From contig DATCBU010000081.1 of the NCBI GenBank assembly GCA_036511675.1, forward strand, positions 18,927-82,926: DNA of 64,000 nucleotides. The letters run 5' to 3'. The position numbers were made by a program, and so were the translations under genes. The notes under the pieces were generated by a model, which was given only the letters and a program-made list of their open reading frames with translations, was not told the origin of the DNA and did no database searches. Origin of the DNA: Chersky-840 sp036511675 (GTDB lineage: Bacteria > Actinomycetota > Acidimicrobiia > Acidimicrobiales > UBA8190). Shown one piece after another: positions 8,001 to 15,991 of the stretch. Each line of letters begins with the position of its first letter. The first letter of the stretch is position 1.

Positions 8001-9680
8001 GAGGTCGGACTGCACCACGAGGTCACCCGCGCTCATGAGGCGGAGCAGTGGTGCCACGGCGCTGGGGTTGAACGTGAGGTCCTGGATGTTGTCGTCGAAG
8101 GTGTCGAGCAGGTTTGCCGATCCGGCCGAGCCGTAGGGGACGAGGCCGCGGTCGACCTCAGGGCGCGTCATGAGGCCCGGGAGCACGGGCTCGAGGGTGG
8201 TGCCCCATCGATAGGTGGAGAAGTCGATTCCGGGCTCGAGCAATACCCGTGTCGACGCCGCGCCCGCCTGCGCGTCGAGGTACTTGGCGGTCTGGGACCA
8301 GTATGACGGGATCTGCTCGGGGCGCGACAGGTTGGCCGCCACGAACTGACCCGTCCACAGCGCCGGGAGATCGGCGGCGACCAATCCGGTCGCCGCCACC
8401 GCCGCGAGCATCCCGGCGATCTTCCAGCGCCGGAGCAGTGCGGCCACCCCGGCACCGAGGAGCACGGCGGTCCCGAGGACGACCAGGGGCGTGGCCCGGT
8501 TGGTGCTGCGCAGCGCCAAACCCACGGTGGAGCCCGTGGCCGCCTTCTTCACCAACGTCCCCAGGGGCGACGGGTTCGACAGCGGATGGGCCCCGACCGA
8601 CAGGATCGTGCCCACGACGACCAGGGCGATGAAATAGGCGCGCTGGCGCCACCGCAACACGAAGGCACCCAGGAAGGCGGCGGCGGGAACGGCGAAGCTC
8701 ACCGCCACCAACCACAGCGACGTGAGGTAGGGCCCGGACATGGGCATGTACAGGCCCATCTTGTCGACCCCGTAGAAGAACCAGTAGCCGAGCCCCCGCA
8801 GCGTTTCCGACGCCAGGCTGGTCCGGGCCACCGTCGGAATGGACTCGGTGTACTTCAAGATGTTCATCCCGTAGGCACCCTCGACGGCCAATCCCGATGC
8901 CCACCACAGCGACACCGCCGCGCTGAGGGCGCCGATCTTGAGCGCCGTCGACACGGCGCGTCCCCACCGCACCCGTCCCGCCGCGAGCTCCCACACCACC
9001 CACAGAGCGGGCCCGACGCCGACCAGGATGAGCGCCACGGCGTTGGTACTGCCCACCAACGCCACCACCAGCGCGAACAGTGCGCAGTGGCGCCATCCTC
9101 CCCGCCGCAGCGCCCGCGCCGTGAGCCCGACCATCCACGGCAATCCCACCCATGGCAACAGGAGCGCGGATTGCCGCGCCTCGTTCTGCAGGATGTAGGG
9201 CGAGAGCATGTAGGTGAAGGCGGCCACCATGGCACCCACCCCGCCCACGGTGCGCGTGTCGAGCGAACCCGCCTCCGGTCGCGACGCCGCGGGGGCGAGG
9301 GTGCGCAGCAGGAAGAGCACGCCCGCGCCGGCGAAGAACAGGAGACTGCCCGTCCACAGACGCTGCGCCACCCACGTGGGCACTCCGAGCGCCTCCATGA
9401 GCGCGTAGTACGGCCCCATGGGGAGGAGGTAGCCGATGTACTGGTGTGTGACCGTGCCCATCGAGACGTCGGGGTTCCACATCGAGACCACCTGCGACAT
9501 GAAGCGGGCGGGGTCGGTGTAGAGGTACTGCTTGGAATCGTCTTCCACCATCCCGGGAGCGGTGCGCAGGAGGGGGATGTAGGCCACCGCGGCCAGGACG
9601 AGGTGCGCCGACCACGCCGCCGCCAGGCGGCGACGGGTCCGGGGCGGGTCCTTCTGGGTGAGCGGACGGGTTGGGGTCAC
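5037..9680 (-). CDS. aftD: AftD-like alpha-(1->3)-arabinofuranosyltransferase
   Basis: A giant protein of about 1,547 residues from GTG 9680. The N-terminal third is a GT-C membrane domain: an arginine-rich start, one helix, then a first external loop with GMVEDDSKQYLYTDPARF whose acidic pair fits the catalytic site, and ten or so further helices. The middle ~900 residues are extracytoplasmic and contain at least two discoidin-like carbohydrate-binding regions (RPDQALDGNLRTTWTV and TLDGSLDTVWSPGLG). The last ~200 residues return to transmembrane helices and end in a basic tail. Size and order match AftD (DUF3367 family), which branches arabinan in mycobacterial arabinogalactan and lipoarabinomannan. 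An open frame continues 64 codons upstream to ATG 9872 but that stretch looks non-coding; an AAACGT hexamer 6 bases before GTG 9680 is only a weak promoter match. Confidence 0.85.
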   Translation of the reverse strand: MTPTRPLTQKDPPRTRRRLAAAWSAHLVLAAVAYIPLLRTAPGMVEDDSKQYLYTDPARFMSQVVSMWNPDVSMGTVTHQYIGYLLPMGPYYALMEALGVPTWVAQRLWTGSLLFFAGAGVLFLLRTLAPAASRPEAGSLDTRTVGGVGAMVAAFTYMLSPYILQNEARQSALLLPWVGLPWMVGLTARALRRGGWRHCALFALVVALVGSTNAVALILVGVGPALWVVWELAAGRVRWGRAVSTALKIGALSAAVSLWWASGLAVEGAYGMNILKYTESIPTVARTSLASETLRGLGYWFFYGVDKMGLYMPMSGPYLTSLWLVAVSFAVPAAAFLGAFVLRWRQRAYFIALVVVGTILSVGAHPLSNPSPLGTLVKKAATGSTVGLALRSTNRATPLVVLGTAVLLGAGVAALLRRWKIAGMLAAVAATGLVAADLPALWTGQFVAANLSRPEQIPSYWSQTAKYLDAQAGAASTRVLLEPGIDFSTYRWGTTLEPVLPGLMTRPEVDRGLVPYGSAGSANLLDTFDDNIQDLTFNPSAVAPLLRLMSAGDLVVQSDLAYEHYNTPRPRALGQKLDPLPPGLADPVGFGSPRVTAAPSVKYPLIDETELGLPHGAAYPQPVTVFAVPGARSILRSEGASRPMLLDGDGAGLVAAAGAGLLDGQATVFYSPSFTTKPAALQRQLAAGADLVVTDTNRNQAQQFGTVGDNFGYTEPAGEKPLVPDTRDARLPLFPTSAGDTDETVAEQLGVASVQASNYGNPITYVPEDRPDQALDGNLRTTWTVASFDNPVRQYLQVALNHPRTTNEVNLVQPLYGPRNRWITRVTLRFDGGRPVTVKLGPSSRTAAGQTVSFPTRTFTTLKITIDATNTGLEKSYDGKSGVGFAEVRLPGQQVDEVLRMPEDLLRQAGTTSASHRLTIVMTRQTAAAVPPATDPEIDIARTFTLPTARTFSVSGTAELSALVPDDVLDTLLGTTVPGITAAYSSGRLPGDVSDRTSATLDGSLDTVWSPGLGPQAGSWLEYDLVHPITFDHLSMAVVADGRHSIPTSITVSAGGQSRTVALPALAEGSRPWATQNVTVGFPALTGAHVKVTFDSVRSVTDLDYYSDKQVALPIGIAEMDVPGMPRAVPGPTQMPAPCRSDLLTIDGAPVPVTVTGTTATAASLGALQVRGCGSAASGIVLGPGPHVVRTQPGFPPGVDLDIDSVVLDSAPGGAPLAVTPSGRVQPTESGPAPTITVVHSSATSAKVVVHDPAGPFWMVLGQSTNAGWHATTGTGVDLGAPQVIDGYANGWLVTPPKPGHNMVITLDWTPQRLVDVALVASAVTLALCLVLACWPSRRRRRDTGETVTVPVGPTGKYRSSAPTAMATPDAHPDLGDTMRGDTMRGDDAAPLLGSPLRSYGARPRWFVVVAVSLVVGGITSAVIAPDAGIPVGLAALITLVVGYGRIFLALGSVGLLVAVDRMVTSGQSTFRFLAEFGWPTHFELAGTLAWFAVAALGADALVQEVRDRRARRTVQSGDAPSRGAPEGGIEQPPRRRRRRGKHAPSV
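5521..5556. repeat. 15-bp tandem duplication inside the aftD-like gene
   Basis: Two exact copies of tccccgcgcatggtg (5521-5535 and 5536-5550) are followed by a partial third. On the coding strand they encode repeated GDTMR units in the cytosolic linker before the last membrane helices. The length is a multiple of three, so the frame is kept. Confidence 0.75.
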
Positions 9681-9872
9681 GGCGCGACGTTTGGCCTCGG
9701 CACCTGCGGCACGAGCTCTCCGAGCCTCCGGGTGGCGGCCGCAGCCTACGAGGCGCGTGGAAGGAAGTGCCTGACGGGCCGGTTCCCGGCGATCGACAGG
9801 CGTCCCTGGCGCCACCGCGGCCGGCGTGTAGAACGGAACGCGTCCGGCGACGGGTAGGAGAGCGAGCGGCAC

Positions 9873-11147
9873 ATGGGCGACGGGCTCTCACCTCGAGACC
9901 TGGGACTGCGCTCGTGGAACGACCGGGCCGTGGTGGCCCTGGCTCTCATGGCGCTCGCCTCGGGGTTCGGCCAGGGCGGCGCCATTTCCGCGCTGGGCGA
10001 CGTGGCCAAGCACTTCGGCCACGTGGTCCACGGCACGACGGTCGCCGATCAAGCCGGGCTGTCGGGAACGGTCCTCGGGGTGGGGCTCGCCGTCCTGCGG
10101 CTGGCCTCGCTGGGTGCCCTGCCCCTGACGGGACTGGCCGACCGCTTCGGTCGACGCACCCTGATCCTGGCCACGTGCTCGTTCGGTCTGGCCTTCACCG
10201 TGCTCGCCGCTGCCAGTCCGGGGTATTGGTGGCTCGTGGTCATCTTCGCCCTGGGTCGCCCGCATCTCAGCGCCACCAACGCGCTGGCCCAGGTGAGCGC
10301 AGCCGAGATGACGGGCTCCAGGGAGCGAGCCAAGGCGGTCGCCCTCGTCGCCGCGGGGTACGGGGTGGGGACCGGCCTCACTGCGGTGATCCACGGGCTC
10401 ACCAAGTCGACGCTCGGGTTCCGGGGGCTGTTCCTCCTCGCCCTCGTCCCCTTGGGGGCGATCCTCGTCATCCGGCGACGACTGGTCGAGACGGGCCGGT
10501 TCGCCGTGGCGGCCGCCGCCACACAACACCCCGTGCCGGTGTTCGGGGCCGTGGGCCCCGCGTACAGGTGGCGCCTGCTCACAGTGGGGGCCCTGGCCTT
10601 CGCGGTGGCGGTGGTCACCGGCCCCGCCAACAGCTTCATCTTCGTCTACGCCCAGAACGTGCTCAAGATGTCGGGGGGCGAGACCGCCGCGATGGTCGCA
10701 GTGGCCTCGATCTTCGGCCTCGCGGGCCTCCTCCTCGGGCGCGCTCTGGCCGATCGTCTGGGCCGACGTGGTACCGGGGCCCTGGCCATGACGGCGATGG
10801 CGCTCACCGGCGCCCTCGCCTACAGCGGGTCGCGCGGCGCATTGCTCGTCGGCTACGAGCTCGGTGTGCTGGCCGCCGCCACCCTGGCCCCGGCAGCAGG
10901 GGCCCTCGCCAACGAGCTGTTCCCGACATCGGTCCGGGCTTCGGTGTCGGGATGGCTCGTGGTGGCGAGCGTGGCGGGCGCCACCGTCGGGCTCGTCGCC
11001 TTCGGTGCCATCGCCGATGTCGGCAACCGCTTCGCGGTGGGGGCTGCGGTGACGTTCCTTCCCGTGATCCTCGCCACCGGGCTCTTCGCCCTGCTTCCCG
11101 AGACCAAGGGCCGCGAGCCTGAGGATCTCTGGCCCGACACCGCGTAG
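9873..11147 (+). CDS. Major facilitator superfamily transporter
   Basis: A 424-residue, 12-helix MFS protein. The motif-A-like loop GLADRFGRRTLI (about residue 87) lies between helices 2 and 3, and a second copy (ALADRLGRRGTG) starts the C-terminal half, as in sugar and acid porters. The protein ends in LPETKGREPEDLW, and the PETKG element is typical of the sugar/metabolite porter branch. ATG 9873 is preceded by a purine-rich GGAGAGCGAG ribosome site. It is divergent from the aftD-like gene with about 190 bases between the starts. Substrate cannot be read from the sequence. Confidence 0.85.
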   Translation: MGDGLSPRDLGLRSWNDRAVVALALMALASGFGQGGAISALGDVAKHFGHVVHGTTVADQAGLSGTVLGVGLAVLRLASLGALPLTGLADRFGRRTLILATCSFGLAFTVLAAASPGYWWLVVIFALGRPHLSATNALAQVSAAEMTGSRERAKAVALVAAGYGVGTGLTAVIHGLTKSTLGFRGLFLLALVPLGAILVIRRRLVETGRFAVAAAATQHPVPVFGAVGPAYRWRLLTVGALAFAVAVVTGPANSFIFVYAQNVLKMSGGETAAMVAVASIFGLAGLLLGRALADRLGRRGTGALAMTAMALTGALAYSGSRGALLVGYELGVLAAATLAPAAGALANELFPTSVRASVSGWLVVASVAGATVGLVAFGAIADVGNRFAVGAAVTFLPVILATGLFALLPETKGREPEDLWPDTA

Positions 11148-11193
11148 CCCGCCCGGCGGAGCCCTGACATCGCGTAGTCGGCCCGCGGAGCGC

Positions 11194-11199
11194 TACCGT
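11194..11199 (+). promoter_or_regulatory. Putative -10 element of a leaderless promoter
   Basis: TACCGT is followed by 7 bases and ATG 11207. This spacing favours ATG 11207 over the adjacent in-frame GTG 11204. Confidence 0.5.
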
Positions 11200-11206
11200 C
11201 GGCGTG

Positions 11207-11902
11207 ATGGAGCTCACCGACGCCCTGCGCACGACCGGGGCCGTGCGCGACTTCCTCCCTGACCCGGTGGACGACGACGTCCTGTACCGGATCCTGGACA
11301 CGGCGCGCTTCGCGCCGAACGGGGGGAACCGCCAGGCCTGGCAGGTCGTCGTGGTCCGTGACCCGGCACGCAAGTCGACCCTGCGCGACCTGTACCTTCC
11401 CGGGTGGTACGAGTATCTGGCCCAGAGCGCGGCCGGCCTGGTGCCGTGGGCCCCGATCACCGACTCCGACGCCGAACGGCGCGCCCTGGAAGGCGCCGCC
11501 ACCTTTGCCACCGGGGCCGCGGCGGGTCCCGGGGGATTCGCCGAGCACCTCGACGAGGTGCCAGCGCTCCTGCTGGTCCTCGCCGACCTGCGCAAGCTGG
11601 CCACGGTCGACCGGGACGCCGGGCACTACACCCTGGTGGGCGGGGCCTCGGTCTACCCCTTCGTGTGGAGCCTGCTGCTGGCGGCCCGGGACGAGGGCCT
11701 GGCCGGGGTCATGACCACGATGGTGGTCCGGCGCGAGCCAGAGGTCCGGGACGCGTTCGATCTCCCCGAGCACCTGAGCGTGGCGGCCCTGGTGGCACTG
11801 GGTCGGCCCGTCCACCAACCTCGGAGGTTGACGCGCCAGGCCGTGGAGGAGTTCACGACCGTGGACCGCCCCGACGGGCCGGCCCTGCGCCCGCCACGGT
11901 GA
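11207..11902 (+). CDS. Nitroreductase family FMN-dependent oxidoreductase
   Basis: A 231-residue protein with the nitroreductase fold. The N-terminal RTTGAVRDFLPDPVDD and ARFAPNGGNRQAWQVVVV match the FMN-phosphate-binding region. A central linker is followed by YPFVWSLLLAARDEGLAGVMTTM, the second FMN and dimer-interface segment, and VAALVALGRPVHQPRRL closes the fold. Such enzymes use FMN and NAD(P)H to reduce nitro-aromatics, quinones or enones; the physiological substrate is not evident. The stop overlaps the GTG of the next gene by four bases, so both proteins are probably made together. Confidence 0.88.
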   Translation: MELTDALRTTGAVRDFLPDPVDDDVLYRILDTARFAPNGGNRQAWQVVVVRDPARKSTLRDLYLPGWYEYLAQSAAGLVPWAPITDSDAERRALEGAATFATGAAAGPGGFAEHLDEVPALLLVLADLRKLATVDRDAGHYTLVGGASVYPFVWSLLLAARDEGLAGVMTTMVVRREPEVRDAFDLPEHLSVAALVALGRPVHQPRRLTRQAVEEFTTVDRPDGPALRPPR

Positions 11903-12384
11903 CGCGCCGCAAGACGAGGCTCGTCGAGTTCAGCGTGGAGGACAGCTCGGCTGTCGTCGCCGCCATGGACGAGCTGTCGGCGGCCCACGAAGGCTGGGTC
12001 AACCTCCATCCCGAGGTCCGCCCCGAAGACGAGCCCCCGCCTCGCACCGGGTTGACCACGCTGTTGCTGGCCGGGGCCGTCCATGACATCCCGGTGTGCA
12101 CTTGGGTCGCGGGCGGGCTCGTGCGCGAAGTGGTGCATGCGGACTCGATCGGCGTCCAGCACGCGGCGGGGGCCAGGGTGCTCGGCCGTCTGGCCACGGC
12201 GGGGTTGGCACTGCCCCCGGGGTGGTCGCTCGTCCAGGACCATCCGCGCCGTGGCCTGGTGGTGACCCCGGCCCCCGGCACCGACAACGGCGCCGTTCTG
12301 GCCTGGCTCCTCGAGGCCGGCACCATCCTGAGCGCGGTGCGCCTGACGGGGGAGTGGCAGGCCGAGGTCCACCTTCCGCTGTGA
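11899..12384 (+). CDS. Hypothetical protein coupled to nitroreductase
   Basis: A 161-residue soluble protein starting at GTG 11899 inside the stop of the nitroreductase gene. I do not recognise the family. It has an acidic N-terminal half (FSVEDSSAVVAAMDELSAAH), a proline-rich linker (DEPPPRTG) and a C-terminal half of alternating hydrophobic and charged residues that looks like an alpha/beta domain. It has no signal peptide, membrane helix or cysteine cluster. Codon use is like its neighbours, and the four-base overlap suggests a real protein that works with the upstream reductase. Confidence 0.65.
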   Translation: MTRRKTRLVEFSVEDSSAVVAAMDELSAAHEGWVNLHPEVRPEDEPPPRTGLTTLLLAGAVHDIPVCTWVAGGLVREVVHADSIGVQHAAGARVLGRLATAGLALPPGWSLVQDHPRRGLVVTPAPGTDNGAVLAWLLEAGTILSAVRLTGEWQAEVHLPL

Positions 12385-12413
12385 TCACCCCGTTTCCGGG
12401 CGGGCACGGCCTG

Positions 12414-12419
12414 TAGCCT
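12414..12419 (+). promoter_or_regulatory. Putative -10 element of a leaderless promoter
   Basis: TAGCCT is followed by 6 bases and then ATG 12426. Confidence 0.5.
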
Positions 12420-12425
12420 GCAGCG

Positions 12426-13412
12426 ATGCAGCCCATCCGCATCGGTGTGCTCGGCGCGGCGCGCATCGCACCGGCGGCGCTGATCCGCCCCGCTCGCCAT
12501 GTGGCCGGGGCCGACGTCGTCGCCGTGGCGGCCCGGGACCGCGACCGGGCGGTGGCCTTCGCCGCCAAGCACGGCATCCCCCGTGTCGTCGACTCCTACG
12601 AAGCGCTCGTGGCGGACCCCGAGATCGACGCCGTGTACAACCCGCTCCCCAACGGACTGCACGGCCGATGGACCTTGGCCGCCCTGGCCGCCGGCAAGCA
12701 CGTCCTGTGCGAAAAGCCGTTCACGGCCAACGCCGACGAGGCCCGGTCGGTCGCCGCCGCCGTCCCGGCCGGCGTGGTGGTGATGGAGGCGTTCCACTAC
12801 CGCTACCACCCCGTGTTCCGCCGGGCCCGCCAATTGCTCGACGAGGGGGCAGTGGGCACGGTGCAGCGCATCGAGACCTGGCTCTGTTTCCCCCTGCCCC
12901 TGTTCAAAGACATCCGTTACCGCCTGGACCTGGCCGGCGGGGCCGCCATGGACGCCGGGTGTTATGCCATCCACATGGCCCGGCACCTGGCCGGATCGGA
13001 GCCCGAGGTGGTGTCGGCACGCGCCGCGCTGCGGTCTCCGGGCGTGGATCGGGCCATGCAGGCGCAGCTGCGCTTCGACGGGGGGATGACGGCCCAGATC
13101 ACGTGTTCGATGTGGTCGCGGCGGCTCCTGCACGTCGGCTTCCACGTCACCGGGGACGCCGGGGAGTTGCATGTCTTCAACCCTGTCGGTCCCAACATCT
13201 ACAGCCGTCTGTCGCGTCGCGGGCCAACGGGACGGGCCGTCGAGCACCTGAGCCGGCGACCGACCTACGAGTTCCAGCTCGAGGCGTTCTGTGGCGCCGT
13301 CGGTGGCGGTGACCCACCCATCACCGGCGTGGCCGATGCCATCGCCAACATGGACGTGATCGACGCCGTGTACCGGCACGCCGGGCTCGAGCCCCGGAGC
13401 CCGACTCCCTGA
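12426..13412 (+). CDS. Gfo/Idh/MocA family oxidoreductase
   Basis: A 328-residue NAD(P)-dependent dehydrogenase. It starts with a Rossmann turn (IGVLGAARIAPAALI), followed by VDAVYNPLPNGLHGRW and the family signature CEKPFTANADEARSV. The active-site region MEAFHYRYHPVFRRARQLL, with a tyrosine and histidine, follows. The C-terminal half is the usual mixed sheet with a GGAAMDAGCYAIHMAR motif that supplies the conserved DxGxY. Members oxidise or epimerise sugars, inositols and related compounds. The exact substrate is unknown. The next gene begins 22 bases downstream and may be cotranscribed. Confidence 0.9.
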   Translation: MQPIRIGVLGAARIAPAALIRPARHVAGADVVAVAARDRDRAVAFAAKHGIPRVVDSYEALVADPEIDAVYNPLPNGLHGRWTLAALAAGKHVLCEKPFTANADEARSVAAAVPAGVVVMEAFHYRYHPVFRRARQLLDEGAVGTVQRIETWLCFPLPLFKDIRYRLDLAGGAAMDAGCYAIHMARHLAGSEPEVVSARAALRSPGVDRAMQAQLRFDGGMTAQITCSMWSRRLLHVGFHVTGDAGELHVFNPVGPNIYSRLSRRGPTGRAVEHLSRRPTYEFQLEAFCGAVGGGDPPITGVADAIANMDVIDAVYRHAGLEPRSPTP

Positions 13413-13434
13413 ATCCCGACATCCGCACCGTCGC

Positions 13435-15423
13435 ATGACAGAGTCGCTGCAGTTCCTCGGGCTCGTCGCCCTGCTCTTGCTCGGCGCGGGGGGGTGGGGG
13501 ACCGTCGCCGTCGGCGCCCTGGAGCGGGCGGGGTGGGACACCGCACGCCAGGAGATCGGCCCCGCCCTCCAGCTCGTCCTGGGCGTGAGCCTCTTCCTGG
13601 TCGTGGGCGGCGTCCTCGTGGCCTGCGACGTGGCGCGCTTCGATGTCCTGCTGTCGTGGCACCTGGTCGGGGTGGTGCTGTTGCTGACGCGGTCGGGCGT
13701 GGGCATCCGACGCCTGAGAAGCCTCGATGTGGCCACCGTGCTCTACGGACTGGCGGCCGGCGTGGTCGGGGTGGTGCTCGTCGTACTGTCGGTGGGGATC
13801 GCCATCGGCTCGCCCTTCTACAACGTGTTCGACGACGATGCCGCCTACGTCTATTTCGCCCAACGCCTCTTGAGCACGGGAGGTCTGATCGACCCCTTCA
13901 ATGCCCGGCGGATGACGAGCTACGGCGGGGCCACGCTCTATCAGTCGTTCTTCCTCCATGCCTTCGGGAACACCGCACTGCGGGGCTTCGAGTTCACGTT
14001 CGCGGCACTGCTGCTGATCGTCGTGGCCGTGGGCACCATGAAGCGACGGTGGCTGGCGCTCGGGATGGTGGTGGTGGGCTTCGGCGTCCTGCTGGGCCAC
14101 GGCATCGGGCCCGTGCAGAATCTGAGCCCCACCCTGTCGGCGGCGGCGCTCTCCCTCGGTGCGTACCAGCTCCTGGGAAAAGTCCGGAGCTCCCCCCAGG
14201 CCGACCAGCCATGGCTGTATGTCGCCATCGGCGTGGTGCTCGGCGGGATCCTGGCCCTGCGCTTCTACTACCTCACCTCGGTGGCCGTGGCCGCCGTCAT
14301 CGCCATCGTGGTGGCTCGGGGCCGGCGCTCGGTGAAGCCGATCCTCCTCGTCGTCTGCGTCGGCACCGTGTCGGTGAGCGGCTGGGCCGTGGCCCTGTAC
14401 CGGTCGTCACGGACACCGTTGTTCCCCCTGTTGGAGGGGAACTACAACCCTTCGTACCCCGTCGGGCCCAATCCGCTGTCGTCGGGCGTCGCCAGCTATG
14501 CGCGCCAGGTCTGGAGCGTCGTGAAGGGGGACGACGTCGGTTGGGTGGCACTGGCCTGTTTGGCCGTGGCCCTGAGCGCGCTGATCCTGCGGTTCGGCGA
14601 TCGTCAGGTCATGGTGGTGCTGCTGGCGGCGGGGGTGGGGTGCCTGGCCCAGATGTTCGTCTTCACCGTGATCTTCTCGGGCTTCGCCGCCATCGAGATC
14701 GACCGGTTCGAGGGGCCGAGCACGTTGGCCGGCGGGCTCTTCGCCCTGGGCGCGTTGTGGCCACTGCGCGAGCCCCGGGCGTCGTCGTCGCACGCCCGAC
14801 ACCTATCTGCTCCCGCCACGGCCGCGCCCGGCGCGTCGGCGTGGCGCCGGGTGGCGCCGGGGGCGTTGACCGTGGTGCTATTGCTGGGACTGGCCTCGCT
14901 GATCTTCGGGGGGACGGCGGGTGTCGTGTGGCGCTCTTCGACCACGCACATCCGATCGGGCATCCACGTCCTGCGCGGGACCATCGGCTTCCCCGATCGC
15001 TACACCGACGTCGAAACGCAGTACGCGCAGCTCGACGCCGCGATCCCACCAGGCGCCAAGGTCCTGGCCGCGGTCGACTACCCGAGCCTGCTGGGATTCT
15101 CGCGGTACCAGTTCGCCACCCTCGACCTGGCCGGCAGTGCCTCGCCCCTCCCGCACATGCCCTATTTCCAGGGTGCGGCGGCCAAGGTGGCCTATCTCCG
15201 GCACCTGGGGTACGACTACATCGTCGCCGACTCCGTGACCGCCCACGGGCTCTACCAGTTCCAGCCGTGGGAGAACGATCTTCGTTCACCGCGCTACAAC
15301 TACCGCGCCTGGGCACCGTATTTCATCGACTGGATGAGCTCGATCACCAGCCTCGAACGCACCGACGCCTCGGCGGTGCGGTACTTCGGGTCTCTGGCGC
15401 TCATCCCGATCCGGGACCGCTGA
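13435..15423 (+). CDS. Polytopic membrane protein, probable GT-C-type glycosyltransferase
   Basis: A 662-residue protein with a run of about 12 hydrophobic helices and a C-terminal extracytoplasmic domain of about 160 residues. The loop after the first few helices holds SPFYNVFDDDAAYVYFAQRL; three consecutive aspartates there resemble the catalytic loop of GT-C glycosyltransferases. The external C-terminal part (DVETQYAQLDAAIPPGAKVL, then YDYIVADS) looks like the soluble domain of dolichyl-phosphate-mannose-type enzymes. No close family is recognisable, so the function is inferred from topology. It may share a transcript with the upstream oxidoreductase. The flavodoxin-like gene converges from the other side 7 bases away. 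Confidence 0.65.
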   Translation: MTESLQFLGLVALLLLGAGGWGTVAVGALERAGWDTARQEIGPALQLVLGVSLFLVVGGVLVACDVARFDVLLSWHLVGVVLLLTRSGVGIRRLRSLDVATVLYGLAAGVVGVVLVVLSVGIAIGSPFYNVFDDDAAYVYFAQRLLSTGGLIDPFNARRMTSYGGATLYQSFFLHAFGNTALRGFEFTFAALLLIVVAVGTMKRRWLALGMVVVGFGVLLGHGIGPVQNLSPTLSAAALSLGAYQLLGKVRSSPQADQPWLYVAIGVVLGGILALRFYYLTSVAVAAVIAIVVARGRRSVKPILLVVCVGTVSVSGWAVALYRSSRTPLFPLLEGNYNPSYPVGPNPLSSGVASYARQVWSVVKGDDVGWVALACLAVALSALILRFGDRQVMVVLLAAGVGCLAQMFVFTVIFSGFAAIEIDRFEGPSTLAGGLFALGALWPLREPRASSSHARHLSAPATAAPGASAWRRVAPGALTVVLLLGLASLIFGGTAGVVWRSSTTHIRSGIHVLRGTIGFPDRYTDVETQYAQLDAAIPPGAKVLAAVDYPSLLGFSRYQFATLDLAGSASPLPHMPYFQGAAAKVAYLRHLGYDYIVADSVTAHGLYQFQPWENDLRSPRYNYRAWAPYFIDWMSSITSLERTDASAVRYFGSLALIPIRDR

Positions 15424-15430
15424 GCGCCAC

Positions 15431-15931
15431 TCAGAAGATCCCCGCCGCCAGCCCGGCCGCCAGGGTCGCACCCAGATCGGCGGCTCGGTCCAGGTCGCTC
15501 GGTGTCGTGGCGCCCACCACGGTCACGGGGGGAAGGACGCGGCGCCAGCGCAGACCAGCCGTGATCCGCTCGACACTGGACAGCGCCCCTTCGATGTCGG
15601 TGTCTCCCTTGACCACCACGGCGTAGGAGAGCCCGGCCGTGCGCTCCAGGCACGGGTGGTACACACGTTCGAAGAAGTCCTTGAGGGCGCCGGACATGTA
15701 CCCGAAGTTCGCCGGTGTGACGAGCAGGACACCGTGCGCCCACAACACGTCCTCAGGCCCGGCATCGAAGGCCCCCAGGACCCGGAGCGTCACCTCGTCG
15801 CCGACGGCGCCGACCGCCGCGGTCACCGCCGCCTCGCACAGGACCCGGGTCGAGCCGGTGCGCGAGTGGAAGACGACGAGCAGGTGGCGACCGGTGGCGG
15901 GCTCACCGGCCCCCGAGACGCCGTCGGGCAT
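15431..15931 (-). CDS. Flavodoxin-like / NADPH-dependent FMN reductase family protein
   Basis: A 166-residue single-domain protein. LLVVFHSRTGSTRVLCEAA (about residue 17) is the flavodoxin phosphate-binding loop. LLVTPANFGYMSGALKDFFER is the second FMN-binding loop found in flavodoxin-like and WrbA-like proteins. No cysteines typical of iron-sulfur proteins are present. It is probably a cytosolic FMN-binding oxidoreductase or electron carrier. ATG 15931 is fixed by a TACGAT hexamer six bases upstream. It is divergent from the neighbouring drug transporter gene. Confidence 0.85.
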   Translation of the reverse strand: MPDGVSGAGEPATGRHLLVVFHSRTGSTRVLCEAAVTAAVGAVGDEVTLRVLGAFDAGPEDVLWAHGVLLVTPANFGYMSGALKDFFERVYHPCLERTAGLSYAVVVKGDTDIEGALSSVERITAGLRWRRVLPPVTVVGATTPSDLDRAADLGATLAAGLAAGIF

Positions 15932-15937
15932 GGGTCG

Positions 15938-15943
15938 ATCGTA
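15938..15943 (-). promoter_or_regulatory. Putative -10 element of a leaderless promoter
   Basis: On the minus strand TACGAT is followed by 6 bases and ATG 15931, giving a leaderless arrangement for the flavodoxin-like gene. Confidence 0.5.
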
Positions 15944-15991
15944 GGGACATGGCCGTCACGGGGTCGGATCGGCCCATGGCATCATCGACAG

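Noticed and set aside
5052..8306. A 1,084-residue plus-strand open frame inside the aftD-like gene
   Set aside because: Composition is dominated by R, G, H and V with no motifs, while the opposite strand encodes a coherent membrane enzyme.
9681..9872. 64-codon N-terminal extension of the aftD-like protein to ATG 9872
   Set aside because: The stretch is arginine/proline-rich without pattern and would reach the divergent MFS start; GTG 9680 leaves the membrane domain intact.
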